From positions 62,001 through 126,000 of the forward strand of contig JAPDRN010000055.1 of NCBI GenBank assembly GCA_030247855.1: DNA of 64,000 nt, given 5' to 3'. Under the pieces are notes generated by a model that was not told the origin of the DNA, made no database searches, and saw only the letters and a list, made by a program, of their open reading frames with translations. Every line of letters begins with the position of its first letter. Position 1 is the stretch's first letter. The position numbers and the translations under genes are program-made. The stretch comes from Knufia peltigerae (lineage: Eukaryota; Ascomycota; Eurotiomycetes; Chaetothyriales; Trichomeriaceae). Below are positions 23,191-33,414 of this stretch, piece by piece.

Positions 23191-24457
23191 CTAGAGAATA
23201 GCCAGAGCATTTGGCGGACTCGCCACAGCTCCAACAACGTTCAAAGGCTGGCTCGTGAAGAAGAAAGTCCACCGCCTCTCCCTCTGGCACACCTTTGCCA
23301 ACATCGGAAGATAGAGCAGTTCACCAATCGGCATACCGAATCCTGAGAGTAGAGTTTCATGCATTCTGAACTTGGTAGGAGCTGAAAATGATTGTTGTCA
23401 GTAAAGGAAATTCTTCATGACCTAGAGATGGGAGCATTGTATTCTAGGGATCACTCACGAAAAGCCTCGAACCCAGGTGCGTCACCAGCTACCGCTGCGA
23501 AACGATTGTCCCATAGCCACCCCAACATTTCAAGCGTATTTTCCACTCCCGGATAGCTTGCAGCCCAGGGCGAGCTACGTTCCTTGACCGCAGTCAGGTC
23601 TGACTCTGACATGCTCCCCAGGCTCTCCGTGTAACCTGCCAACTCGGAAGTTGAGCTCATGGCTAATCGAAAGCAATGCAACGGGGAAGATTTACCTGTG
23701 CGGATGATCAAGATATCCCCATGGTGGAACTGTATATCACATGCTTGTGCAATCTCCTTGATTTGCTCCAAGGTGATCGCATAGTGTGCCGTAGCATCAT
23801 ATTCGATGTCATGTAAATTTGCGTATTCCACAAAGTCGATGAGCACACCTCTTCCGACAATGCCCTTTCTGCACCACTCTTTCAGATCGGCCAATTTCCT
23901 TTTAGTGTTGCAATACAGATGGGCATGCGGATCTCAGTTGCAATGATCTTACCGTGAATGCCATTACGAGTACTTCCCCCACGCTCTAGTTCACTCTGCT
24001 CCAGTCCATTGTAATGCCTGCCATCCGAGAAAGCCCAGTGGCGAAACCCGTCCCATTGACTGCTGGACTGTGTGTTGAGTTCCAGAACGTCGTCCTAGAT
24101 CTCGCAACATCCAACTCAGATAATTGAACTTTCAATACTGCGTTGAAGAAATTGCAAGGTAAAAGGTCATCATAGTGTTTTCCTTACATTGACGTTGGGA
24201 CCAATCTGAAATATCTCATGCTTGAGCCCCTGACGAAAGTCTGCGGGCACATTGGACAGGTTCAGAGACCAATCAAGACCAATTCTTTCGCCGATCTTCA
24301 TTTCACTCGCGCCTTGTAACACAGCCGACTTGGTCAAGAAGTTCAGGGTTCCGAGCTGGTCGTCAGGGCCCCATATCCACGCGGAATGAGGTGGATGAGA
24401 CGCATCAACAGGCAGGTCCTTGAATTGAGGAATATGTGGTTGTGCTTGAGTTGCCAT
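23191..24457 (-). CDS. Cyclase-family (PF04199-type) metal-dependent hydrolase
   Basis: Member of the cyclase / kynurenine-formamidase-like superfamily, metal-dependent hydrolases that act on amides, esters or lactones. Proposed exons (right to left) are 24457-24188, 24094-23953, 23878-23696, 23635-23459 and 23381-23191, giving 320 residues, a normal length. Diagnostic blocks are W-G-P-D-D-Q-L-G-T-L-N near the N terminus, S-Q-W-D-G-F-R-H in exon 2, N-G-I-H-E-W-C-R-K-G-I-V-G-R-G across the exon 2/3 junction, W-D-N-R-F-A-A-V-A-G-D in exon 4, and G-M-P-I-G-E-L with V-A-S-P-P-N-A near the C terminus. The 60-bp intron at 23695-23636 restores R-T-G-Y. The gene is divergent from the PRISE-type reductase. 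In this cluster it is a reasonable candidate for opening the lactone made by a Baeyer-Villiger enzyme, which is inference. Confidence 0.9.
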
Positions 24458-25144
24458 GGTGGTGTGAACAGAAAAAACATGAGAACGGATTCAGTACAGA
24501 CGATGCTGCCTCCATAATTGGCGGACGAAAACTTTCAAAGGGTTAGCCCTGTCCCCTGGGTAGAGGAGGCTAAACTTATCCCCGGGTTTGGTTTCACTGA
24601 GATAGTACCTACCTTCGATGAGATTCTTACAGAAGCATTTCATAGGCTTCGTCTCATTGCTAGTGCCTCCATGTAGGTTGTGTGGTCATTACAATAGAAT
24701 TGGTTGGCACATCGGACAATCGCAGGACTGCATTACCCCTTGGCTGCTCTTAATAGAGACAAAAGCATCACCAACCTCAATTCCCAGCACGATTTCTCCG
24801 TCTTCGTGAGCTTTGACCTCACTAGTAGCTTGGGCGTAAAACGTTATCCGGCAAGGGGAAAGAAACTGGTAAGCACAAGCAGCTAGGCCTCAAATCGTCC
24901 CCGCAAACCATAACTTGGCGATCAGCATCTGCAAACTCTGAGAAGAGCCTCTGCCGACAATGCGTAGAACGAAAGCCGTAAGCCAGGGCTCTCGACGGCA
25001 AACAACAGTCTAGGCCTTATGACTGGTCTGTTTTCTCCCAGAAATGGAATTACAGGAGCTCGTCGTTGTGCCCTTATCGCAGCGCAACACAAGTGATCTT
25101 GAGGTCGCCACCACGTGTTGCGAATAGCATACTCTGGTGACGCT
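24458..25144. promoter_or_regulatory. Divergent promoter region, cyclase / PRISE reductase
   Basis: Separates two divergent start codons by 687 bp, so the two genes are likely to share regulatory sites. A CCCCGGG-containing word occurs near 24580. No TATA box is obvious and no gene is supported inside. Confidence 0.4.
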
Positions 25145-26460
25145 ATGGAGTCTAGCAAAGACAACATGAGTAAGAACGCTCTAGTATTTGGAGCTTCTGG
25201 CATCACCGGCTGGTCAGTGGTCAACGAGCTGCTTTCGACTTCAGATGATGCTCAATGCTTCGATCGGGTGATCGCTTTGACCGTACGACGCCTCGATGCT
25301 GAAGCCGCTCTCTGGCCCGAAAGCAGCAAGCTACAAGTAGTTGACGGCGTTGACCTGACGCGTGGCTCAAAGAATGATCTGGCAAGCATTCTCAGGGACA
25401 AGGTACCAAGCATTGGGAGCGTGACACACCTATTCTTCAATAGTCAGTACCCTCTTCAAGCACCAAAATGCTCCGCTGGCTGGCGAGTCCTGACTGATGC
25501 TGACTCGCGAGATAGGCTACAAGTGGGCGCAAGATCCCAAAGTTGAGTCGCTTGTCAACTCATCAATGCTTGAGCGAGCAGTCATGGTAATCGAAGAGCT
25601 ATGTCCAAAGTTCGAGTATCTCGTTCTGCCGACGGGGACCAAGGTACTATCTTTCCACGTCTTGTCGTCCCAGCAGACTGACTGAAGGATATGCGTAGGC
25701 TTATGGGATGCATCTCCTGGAGAATTTTCCATATGGCGATCGTTTGCCTCTGACTGAAGACCTCCCACGACTTCCTGAACCTCACGCCTCCGAGATGTTT
25801 TACTACTGGGAAACCGATACTTTGGATCGCCTGTCGCAGGATAAGACGTGGACCTGGTGCGAAGTTCGCCCAGATTTGGTCGTTGGGTTTGTACCGAATG
25901 ACAACGCTCACTGCTTGGCTCAAACTCTTGCGATATATCTCTCCCTCTATCGAGAAGTCAACGGAAAGAACAGCAAGGTTCCGTGGCCAGGGACAGCCAA
26001 GTCATACAAAGTCTTAAGTAGCCAGACTAGCCAGGACATGTTGGCCAAGTTCAGCGTTTGGGCTTCGCTTCATCCACAACTCACGGGCAACGGAGAGGCA
26101 TTTAATGTACTAGACTCGAACCGCCCAAGCACATGGGAGGAGCGCTGGCACACTATCTGTTCATTATTCGACCTGGAGGGTATCGGCTACGTCGAAGGAA
26201 CTCCATCCGCGGAAAGCTTCATGATGACACACCGTGCGAAGTGGGACGAGCTGACCGAGACGCATGGCCTCAAATCTGGGCATATTGACAACAACGTAGC
26301 TAACCCCTACTTTTTCAAGAACATGCTCACTTTGTTCGACTACGACCATCAGGCCTCTATGGAAAAGGCATATAAATTGGGATTTCAAGCTTCTTGGGAT
26401 GATCGCAGATCGTGGGATATTGCATTTCAGAGGTTTCGCATGGCCAAGATTATTCCATAG
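25145..26460 (+). CDS. PRISE-type short-chain reductase (progesterone 5beta-reductase/iridoid synthase-like)
   Basis: Atypical short-chain dehydrogenase of the PRISE group, whose known members use NADPH to reduce enones by 1,4-addition. Proposed exons are 25145-25442, 25516-25643 and 25699-26460, giving 395 residues, the usual family size. The Rossmann motif G-A-S-G-I-T-G is at residues 16-22. Later come V-T-H-L-F-F-N, L-V-L-P-T-G-T-K-A-Y-G next to the exon 2/3 junction, and M-F-Y-Y-W-E-T-D, all at the family's expected places, followed by P-W-P-G near 25985. The chosen ATG is the first good one before the Rossmann strand; 25166 is an alternative. It lies directly before BVMO2 on the same strand with a 366-bp gap. 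Reduction of an unsaturated ring ketone before Baeyer-Villiger oxidation would fit (inference). Confidence 0.9.
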
Positions 26461-26826
26461 AATGGTTCGAGAATACCTAGTTCCCTTCCGGAAGGCATAT
26501 TGATTGCAAACTAAGTCTAGTTCGAGCTCAATGTAGAATAGGACACGTGAGAGTGACCACACAGCACCCCTGTCACGCAACTCATACCTGCGGATAAGCA
26601 AAACCGGGTGCCTACGCAGCATTACCCGCCCGCCGGAATCTAGGGTACTTAGGTTTCTTGTCTCTCCTTGTCTACTCGCATTGAAAAGCATGTTCGTTAT
26701 CTTTGTCAGAGGTAGATTCATGTTTGAAAATCTTCCTACGCGATAGGAAGTCCTTGTTAGCCCGGCACTTGCACACGGCTGCATTCCCAAAATTGACTTA
26801 TACCCTGGACTTCTCTTCTCGACGCA
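26461..26826. other. Intergenic, reductase to BVMO2
   Basis: Presumed terminator of the reductase gene and promoter of BVMO2. No other feature is supported. Confidence 0.35.
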
Positions 26827-29061
26827 ATGGCAGACGCCTCGGGCCCAAACGATCCGTTGTGGAAGCCTATTGATCAGGCTCGACCTATCAAAGTCATATG
26901 CATTGGTGCTGGCATGTCTGGTATTCTCACAGGCATCCGCTTCCCACAAAAAATTGCAAACCTTGAACTCACCATCTATGAAAAAAACGAGGGTATTGGG
27001 GGCACATGGTTCGAAAATAGGTGAAAACGCCCGGCTCATTATCTTTGTTTTTCCCTAGCTGACAAACATGGAAGATATCCAGGCATAGCGTGCGATGTTC
27101 CATGCCACAGCTATCAGTACACATTTGCAAGCAATACTCAGTGGAGCCATTTTTATGCGCCGGGGGCTGAAATATTGAGCTATCTGAAAAATGTAGCTCG
27201 AAGATACAATGTCTTGGATTACGTTAAGCTCAGACACCAGATAAAGGGAGCTCACTGGGACAAGGAGAAAGGTAAATGGGTTGTGCAAGTTACAGACCTC
27301 ACAACCTCCAAGGTCAAAGACCCGCCCTTCTAAGACAAGACTCTTGACCAATCTCAACTAACTGTGTCCTAGACTTTCGATGATGAAGCAGACTTTCTAG
27401 TCAGTGCCGTCGGGATGTTGAATAGATGGACATTGCCAGACATTCCTCACTTGGAAGACTTCCAAGGCGAGGTGCTACACTCGGCGAATTGGAAAGGCTG
27501 GGTCAAGAAGTTTGACCCGAAGGGGATGCGAGTTGCATTGATCGGAGGAGGGTCTACAGGCATACAAATACTGCCTCAGATTCAGCCAGCGGCGACCCAG
27601 GTCGTTCACTTCATGAAAGGCAATCAATGGATCTCCCCCGTCGGTGTTGGGGGTGCAGAAGCGCAGAAACGAGGAGTAACAGGAAACTGTCTGTCTTTGT
27701 TTGACCTGCATTCTTTCGACTCTTGATGTGTATATGACTGACCTCTTTTTTTGGAACCCAGTTGCATACTCCGCTGCTGAGCTCCGTGCGTTCCAAGAAA
27801 ATCCTCAACTATATCACAAACATCGCCATGAGGTCGAAGGAAACATGAACGAGGCCCAACTAGTCACGTTCATGGGTACTGCAGAGCAAAAGACATTCTG
27901 GGAACTAACAGACGCGTCCATGAAGAAAAAATTGGCAACCAAGCCCGAAATTTACAAAAGTCTGACTCCCAAGTGGCCACCTGGCTGTCGTCGACTCACT
28001 CCTGGGCCTGGGTACCTGGAGGCACTGGTTCAAGACAATGTTACCTTTGTCGGTTGTGGAATAGAGAAAGTCCTGCCCCGAGCTATCCAGGACAAAGATG
28101 GTAATGTTCATGATGTCGATGCAATCATCTGTGCCACAGGGTTTGATACGTGAGTCTACCACCTTGAGGAACTTGAACTTTCTCGCTTTGCCTCAAAAAG
28201 GGCCCCCTCTAATGAAGCTTGCTATAGCACGTTGAAACATACGATTCCTCTGGTTGGCCTCAGTGGCAAGTCACTCGGCGAAATTTGGGATCCCATCCCG
28301 GAGGCATACCTTTCCATGTGCCCACCGAGCATGCCGAATTTCTTTCTCTACCAGGGTCCGAACGGGGGGCCAGGGGCTGGTTCGGCAGTACCGTTCTTGG
28401 AGTACGAAGCCGAATACATGATCAAATGCATTCAGAAGGTACAAATGCAGCATATCAAGTCCATGGTGGTCTCGTAAGTCACCCCAATGCTTCCGTCGTC
28501 TCGTCCACCCACCGTCGCAAAGAAAAATTCTTACGGCTTGGCCAAATTACAGGGACGCCGCAAACAAGGCTTTCAGCAGGCACATTGATCAGTATTTCAA
28601 ACATACTGTCTTTTCCCAAACCGTACGTTCTTCCCAGTATTGAGGATAGTGCTATCCGCTGATCCCAAGTCCAGTGCCGCTCGTGGTTCAAACGGGGCCA
28701 GGAGCAAGGACGTGTGACCGCCCTCTGGCCGGGATCGGCAGTCCATGCCCAGATTGCCTTCAGCAATCCCAAATTCGAGGATTTTGACTACGAGTATATG
28801 CGCGAAGGCCAAGGATTCTCCTGGCTTGGGAACGGCCTCACGCTGGCCCAAAGCCAGGGCGGTTTCACCACTTCCTACCTCGACACAGTGAACATTCCGC
28901 CTCCCATTGTCGAGGGTGTCTCGCTAGGACAGTTCAGCGACCCTTACGAGGATAGTGGGACCGTCGGGAATGGCTTGCCGAATGGTTCGCAAGTTTCTCC
29001 AGAGATAAACGGTATTGTCCATCGCAAGTTGGCAGATATGGTTTCAACCATGCCAATATAA
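26827..29061 (+). CDS. Baeyer-Villiger-type flavin monooxygenase (BVMO2)
   Basis: Second FAD/NADPH class B monooxygenase of the cluster. Proposed exons are 26827-27020, 27075-27312, 27373-27652, 27762-28149, 28228-28473, 28553-28622 and 28675-29061, giving 600 residues. The FAD site G-A-G-M-S-G is at residues 27-32, the G-G-T-W-F-E-N block closes exon 1, the Baeyer-Villiger fingerprint F-Q-G-E-V-L-H-S-A-N-W is exact at 174-184, and the second dinucleotide motif G-G-G-S-T-G is at 202-207. The first intron position coincides with BVMO1 intron 2, while most of the BVMO1 introns are absent here. The junction 27652/27762 is the least certain; a GTAACA donor at 27673 with a later acceptor is an alternative. 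The two enzymes are clearly divergent, so they probably act on different ketones or different steps rather than being a recent duplicate. Confidence 0.88.
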
Positions 29062-32000
29062 AGAGATAAAGAGTTTTGAACAAAGGTGGAGGTAACTAAT
29101 GTGATCAGATCAATAAATCTAGATACTGCATCGCCTTATTATGAGAAAATAGAGAGAAAGTGAGCAAACTATTCAATTACTTTGCCAGTGCGTGTGACAA
29201 GTTGACCTGTGGAGACTCCATGGGCTTGTGACATTCTACGCGCCTAAAGACTGCATCGAGGCGTATCATGTTGATACTGATACACCTCGAAAGCCCTTCA
29301 GCACGTGATTGTAGTATGACCCAGTACACATATCGAAACTTAGATAAGGTAGTCTGACGCCCCCCTGGGACCCCTTGTAAAATGAGAAGTCCTCCGACGA
29401 TAATCACAGGCTTAAAGCTTACTAGTTATGTGGTCACTCGCTGGCCTTTCTCGCTCGGCCTGCCCTGCATTCAAAGAACCGTCTCGAGTCTTTGCTTCGG
29501 GATAAGCGGTGTGTGATTTTCGAGCATCATCAATGCTGCCGATATTCGAGATTCAATAGTGGAAGATGGACATCATCTCCGGACCTAAACTGTGGTGGAT
29601 TGTGGCCTCGTACGTACTTACAGAATCAGCGCTTTTCGAGTTTCACTGACGCATTTGCACACCTAGAAAACGTGCAAGGCCCACCGAGGACTCCGATCCA
29701 GCGACAGATCCGCCGGTCGAAGAGAATGGAAATACTGGCTCTTCTACGGAGTTGAACACAATCGATCAGCACAGGGAAGACACGGCGACCTGAGTCTCGA
29801 ATTCTCACCCGGGTGAGGAATTCTATCCTGGCAGTGCTGCAGACCGCCCTCAGCACTTGAACATGTTGTTGTCATTCCAAAGGCCTGCCAGTAAGAAGAC
29901 ACGAGTGATTTTCTCTGCTTTGCGCACACGCACACACACACTCTCTCTCTCTCTCTCTCTTTTCTCTCTATTCATTAAAGGGTAAGCTAGATCTAGTATA
30001 CGACGTGCTGACGGGAACTGGAGCGCAAAATTCAAGCACTGGACGGGCCTGCAAATCCCGAACGGCAACCTGTCTTGGCGTGCCGGTAGAAGCTTGGATC
30101 ACTAGGAATGATGGCGAAACCGTCGACTCGTATTTCAGGCCCGACTCTTCTTAGTCCAATATCATTCGAGCGACCAGACGGACGCAATCGTCTGCATCCA
30201 ACCTTTTGTCGTTTCGTTTCGGTTGGACTTTTAGCTTCTGAGGTTGATCCAAGCATTAGGCGAAAGGCTTTTAGACAGAGAACGTCACCCATCATATTAA
30301 GTTTCGGATGGAGGAATTCCATTCCCAACACCGCCGGACGTGCGCCATGGAACCCTCGACGTGCACGCTTTATCCAGAAAGCCTACATAAATGATCGGGT
30401 GGTGTGCACCAATTGACAAGTGCCAGTGTAGTAGAAGGCCTGCCCTTCAGGTTTGCGCCGACTTTGTCCTTTAACTCCCATATCGTCGTGACAATACATG
30501 CCGGCAAGATTCAGCCTTTGCTCTATCACTGTCAAGAATCCACTCGTTGCACAATATGATAGGTCTTGACATCGTTACAGTATCCCCTTCCACCGAGGGA
30601 GAAAAGCTGGCAATGCCAGCCGACGAAGTTCATGCCGGTTCCAGGGGCACACTCAAACCTCCTGATTGCCTCGCTCCCACAATTTCAGATCCATGTGATT
30701 CAGCCCTGACCACATGTGGTAAGGTCATTTTTAAACGATCCGCCCAGATTGCTATGCTTTTTCCGATGCGCAAATTATCTTTTTTCAAGCCCTCTCTCAA
30801 GTTTCCGAACCCACAGGCGGAGGACTACATAAGGATCTAGCTGATTTGTTTTGAGGTGTTAAAGCTGTATGCCCGAAAGTAGAGGTCGTGATTCCACTTC
30901 ACATTCAAGTGTGAATTACCTTCAATGGGTCTCGACTCGTCTCGACTTTTCTATTACAGTACAATCCTCAGCTTAACCCTTGGCAGTGCGGGGATGAGCG
31001 AGTGGTAAAATGCTCGCCCTAGTCGTGACCGGGGTATCTAATGACGGTGGCGCTCCGTGAAGGTTGTCAAACATCATTACATTGCCTTCAGCATGCGAGC
31101 TTTTACGTCAATCACAACATGGGTTTGCTCTCGCGGGAACTCGTTTCCACTCGAGGGAATGTACAGTACTGCTTCTTTTCAGCTCGCCAGAGTCAGAATG
31201 TGACGTCTTTCGGGAGATTCGCCGACCTACTTTTGGCGGGCTGAATGGGGATCAGCCCCCATGCCGATTCTGCTTTGCCGTGTGGTTCAGATGCTCGGGA
31301 CTACAAAGATCCCGCCAAATGGACGAACACTTCAAAACGCAACGACATTACGAGTATTTGCCAGAGTGGACAGTAACCCTAGGTCTGATGACGTGAAAAC
31401 TGAAATTTGGCGTGAATAATATTCTTTCTCTGAATCTTCTACTTAGGCACGATATGTGTTTACGTTAGAGGTACAAATCAGTGTACGGTTCTCGGGTCCG
31501 AAGCCTCTTTTGGTCTGGATCATTGGAGTGATAGTCAGGAGTAACTTGACTTGCAGAATTCTTTCATATCGCTAACAAAACAGAGGTGTGTCAAGCACAC
31601 GGCTGTTTGCGCCATGGCCTCTCGTTGACTCCCCCAGCGAGACCATCTACTCATCGGAGCTCGCCTTTGGCAATCTTTCTCGTCACTGGTACAACGGTGT
31701 CGTTCCCCACTCGGAAAGCATTCGCACGAGGCATACTTGTCCCCTGTGCTTGGAACCCCTTGTCGCTGGGTGAAATCAGGCTCGATTTCTTATATAGAAA
31801 TGAAGCTCATCATAAGTAGAGGGCCCACGAGTTCAAGAAGCCTTTGGTTCTGGACTGTGTTTTGATAAAGGCACTTCTCCGACTGAGACCACTTCAGCCA
31901 TCTGTTACGCTCTAGCTTTTGTTTCGTCAAGAAAAACCCAAGGTGTCAAGTCAAGCTACTGTAAGGCTTGAGCATAAAATGGAAATGTTATATCTGACTG

Positions 32001-33064
32001 TGAGCATAAATGAGCGTATGGTTTGTTTCGAGCCCAAAAGTCTTCTCCAGTAGAATATCAGGGAAAGTATACGGCTTTGTATTTATCGTTATGAGTCCCA
32101 CGACATTGGACGCGCTTGAAAAGGGACGTTGGCTGCGTATTCAAAAAGAGACGACAATATTGACGTTGCTCTGCGCCCGGGTCCACGCAACAAATGAGCT
32201 GAATTTGCTTCCTATCCTATCTTCGTTTCTTCCCACTTGCCTGTCTTGGATTGTGTGCCCTTTCCTGTAGTCTACCATTGATCACCCTGGATGAAATGGA
32301 TGGTAACAAGGGTACCAGAGATGTGTCACCACGTTGCAACGATTTCAGTCCGTTCTAGCCATGATAGAACCGTTTTCGTATGGCTTCGTCCAGCAGAATT
32401 TGGGCATAACATTAAACTTCATCACCTCTGCAGGATTTTATTGCAAGCGGTCAACCATTGATATGCCTGTTCGTGTTCGTAGCACAGTATTATTTGGGGG
32501 AGGAACTCTGAACTACTAATGCAGAGTGATCTCTTATGGGAGGTTATGTTTGCCTTAGAAAGACATGGAAATTATAGTACAATTTCGCCAAATCTCCTTA
32601 CCCTAAGCTCGTTTTCCATCCCTCAATAGAAAAGCTCCCGTTGGATTTTGCCTTTGAAATGTGTCAAGGTACCATCAGATGACACTTTCTTCGCTTCAGT
32701 ATCATCCAACGAACTCTGATCTGGATCTCTACCTTGTGACTGACCGTCGGTGATGGTCAAAGTCTCGACCCTATCGAATGGGTATATGAGCGTTCACCCC
32801 TCTACTATTTGTTCTACCTCAGTATGTCGTGACTTATAAGCCAGGGATCTCTGTATTGGTTTGTTTATCCTATCTTTTTCGACGACCAGAATTTAGAACC
32901 AACTTTCTCACCAAGTCTTTATAAGATCTCTTCCGACTATTCTCTAATCATCTCATCTTCTCCTACCACAGGTACTTGCAGGTAAACAAGTTTGCAACCT
33001 ACTTCCACGTCTTCGTTTATTTTCTCTCTGTACATAGACAACGATTCCATTGTACTCTTCCAGC
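29062..33064. other. Gene-poor region (left part)
   Basis: About 4 kb without a convincing gene. A possible remnant begins with an ATG at 29565 (M-D-I-I-S-G-P-K-L-W-W), crosses a good 5'/3' splice pair (GTACGT to CACCTAG) and ends at a stop near 29792. Other open frames (30547-30840, 31064-31396, 31588-31773) switch frame and lack motifs, although 31588-31773 ends in a C-P-L-C pair. A tRNA-like D-arm at about 31000-31020 has no T-loop. Nothing else is supported. Confidence 0.35.
29924..29970. repeat. Compound CA/CT microsatellite
   Basis: An alternating CA run (about 29924-29940) passes directly into a CT run (29941-29960) and a further pyrimidine tract. It is a simple-sequence repeat seen directly in the sequence, likely variable in length between strains. 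Confidence 0.9.
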
Positions 33065-33414
33065 ATGAGACTCATCCGATATGTCGTCCATCTATGTCTT
33101 TTGCAGCTCTCCCAAGCCCATTATCTCTCTTACGGCAGTGATCTGGCCTCTGGCCTAACGCAACCGGTGTTTTGCAAGCTAGCATATCAAAAATCGCTTG
33201 CAAACAGGGCATGGGACTCACCGTCGCTCATTGTCACGACAAATGTACTTACACTATGTCTGAGAGAGTGTTTTGCTCCGCGGTGAGCTTGAGTGGAACT
33301 GACCTGATTGACACGCTTTGTAGACAGCAATGCGTCCATATGCCAACCACCGAGAATGAATTTTGGAAAGAGAATGAGGTTGAAAATGATTTTGACGGAG
33401 GCATACAGTACTGA
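33065..33414 (+). CDS. Candidate small secreted protein
   Basis: A possible 102-residue protein from exons 33065-33282 and 33324-33414, joined by a 41-bp intron with a GTGAGC donor, an ACTGAC branch site and a TTGTAG acceptor. The N terminus is signal-peptide-like: positively charged R-L-I-R, then a hydrophobic V-V-H-L-C-L-L-Q-L, then S-Q-A. The remainder has several cysteines (F-C-K, L-C-L-R-E-C, Q-Q-C) and an acidic C terminus. The preceding 100 bp are pyrimidine-rich, as in many fungal leaders. I recognise no family. An alternative splicing that skips 33165-33205 would place other cysteines in frame. It could also be a chance open frame; codon use gives no firm answer by eye. Confidence 0.35.

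Noticed and set aside
26164..27039. 291-codon minus-strand frame across the reductase / BVMO2 junction
   Set aside because: Antisense to two well-supported genes and without recognisable domains.
30990..31060. tRNA-like segment
   Set aside because: A D-arm-like hairpin is present but no matching anticodon stem, T-loop or acceptor stem can be formed.
31064..31396. Possible zinc-finger protein
   Set aside because: The C-x2-C and H-x4-H residues do not fit a C2H2 spacing, the frame has no good start and the flanks are non-coding in character.
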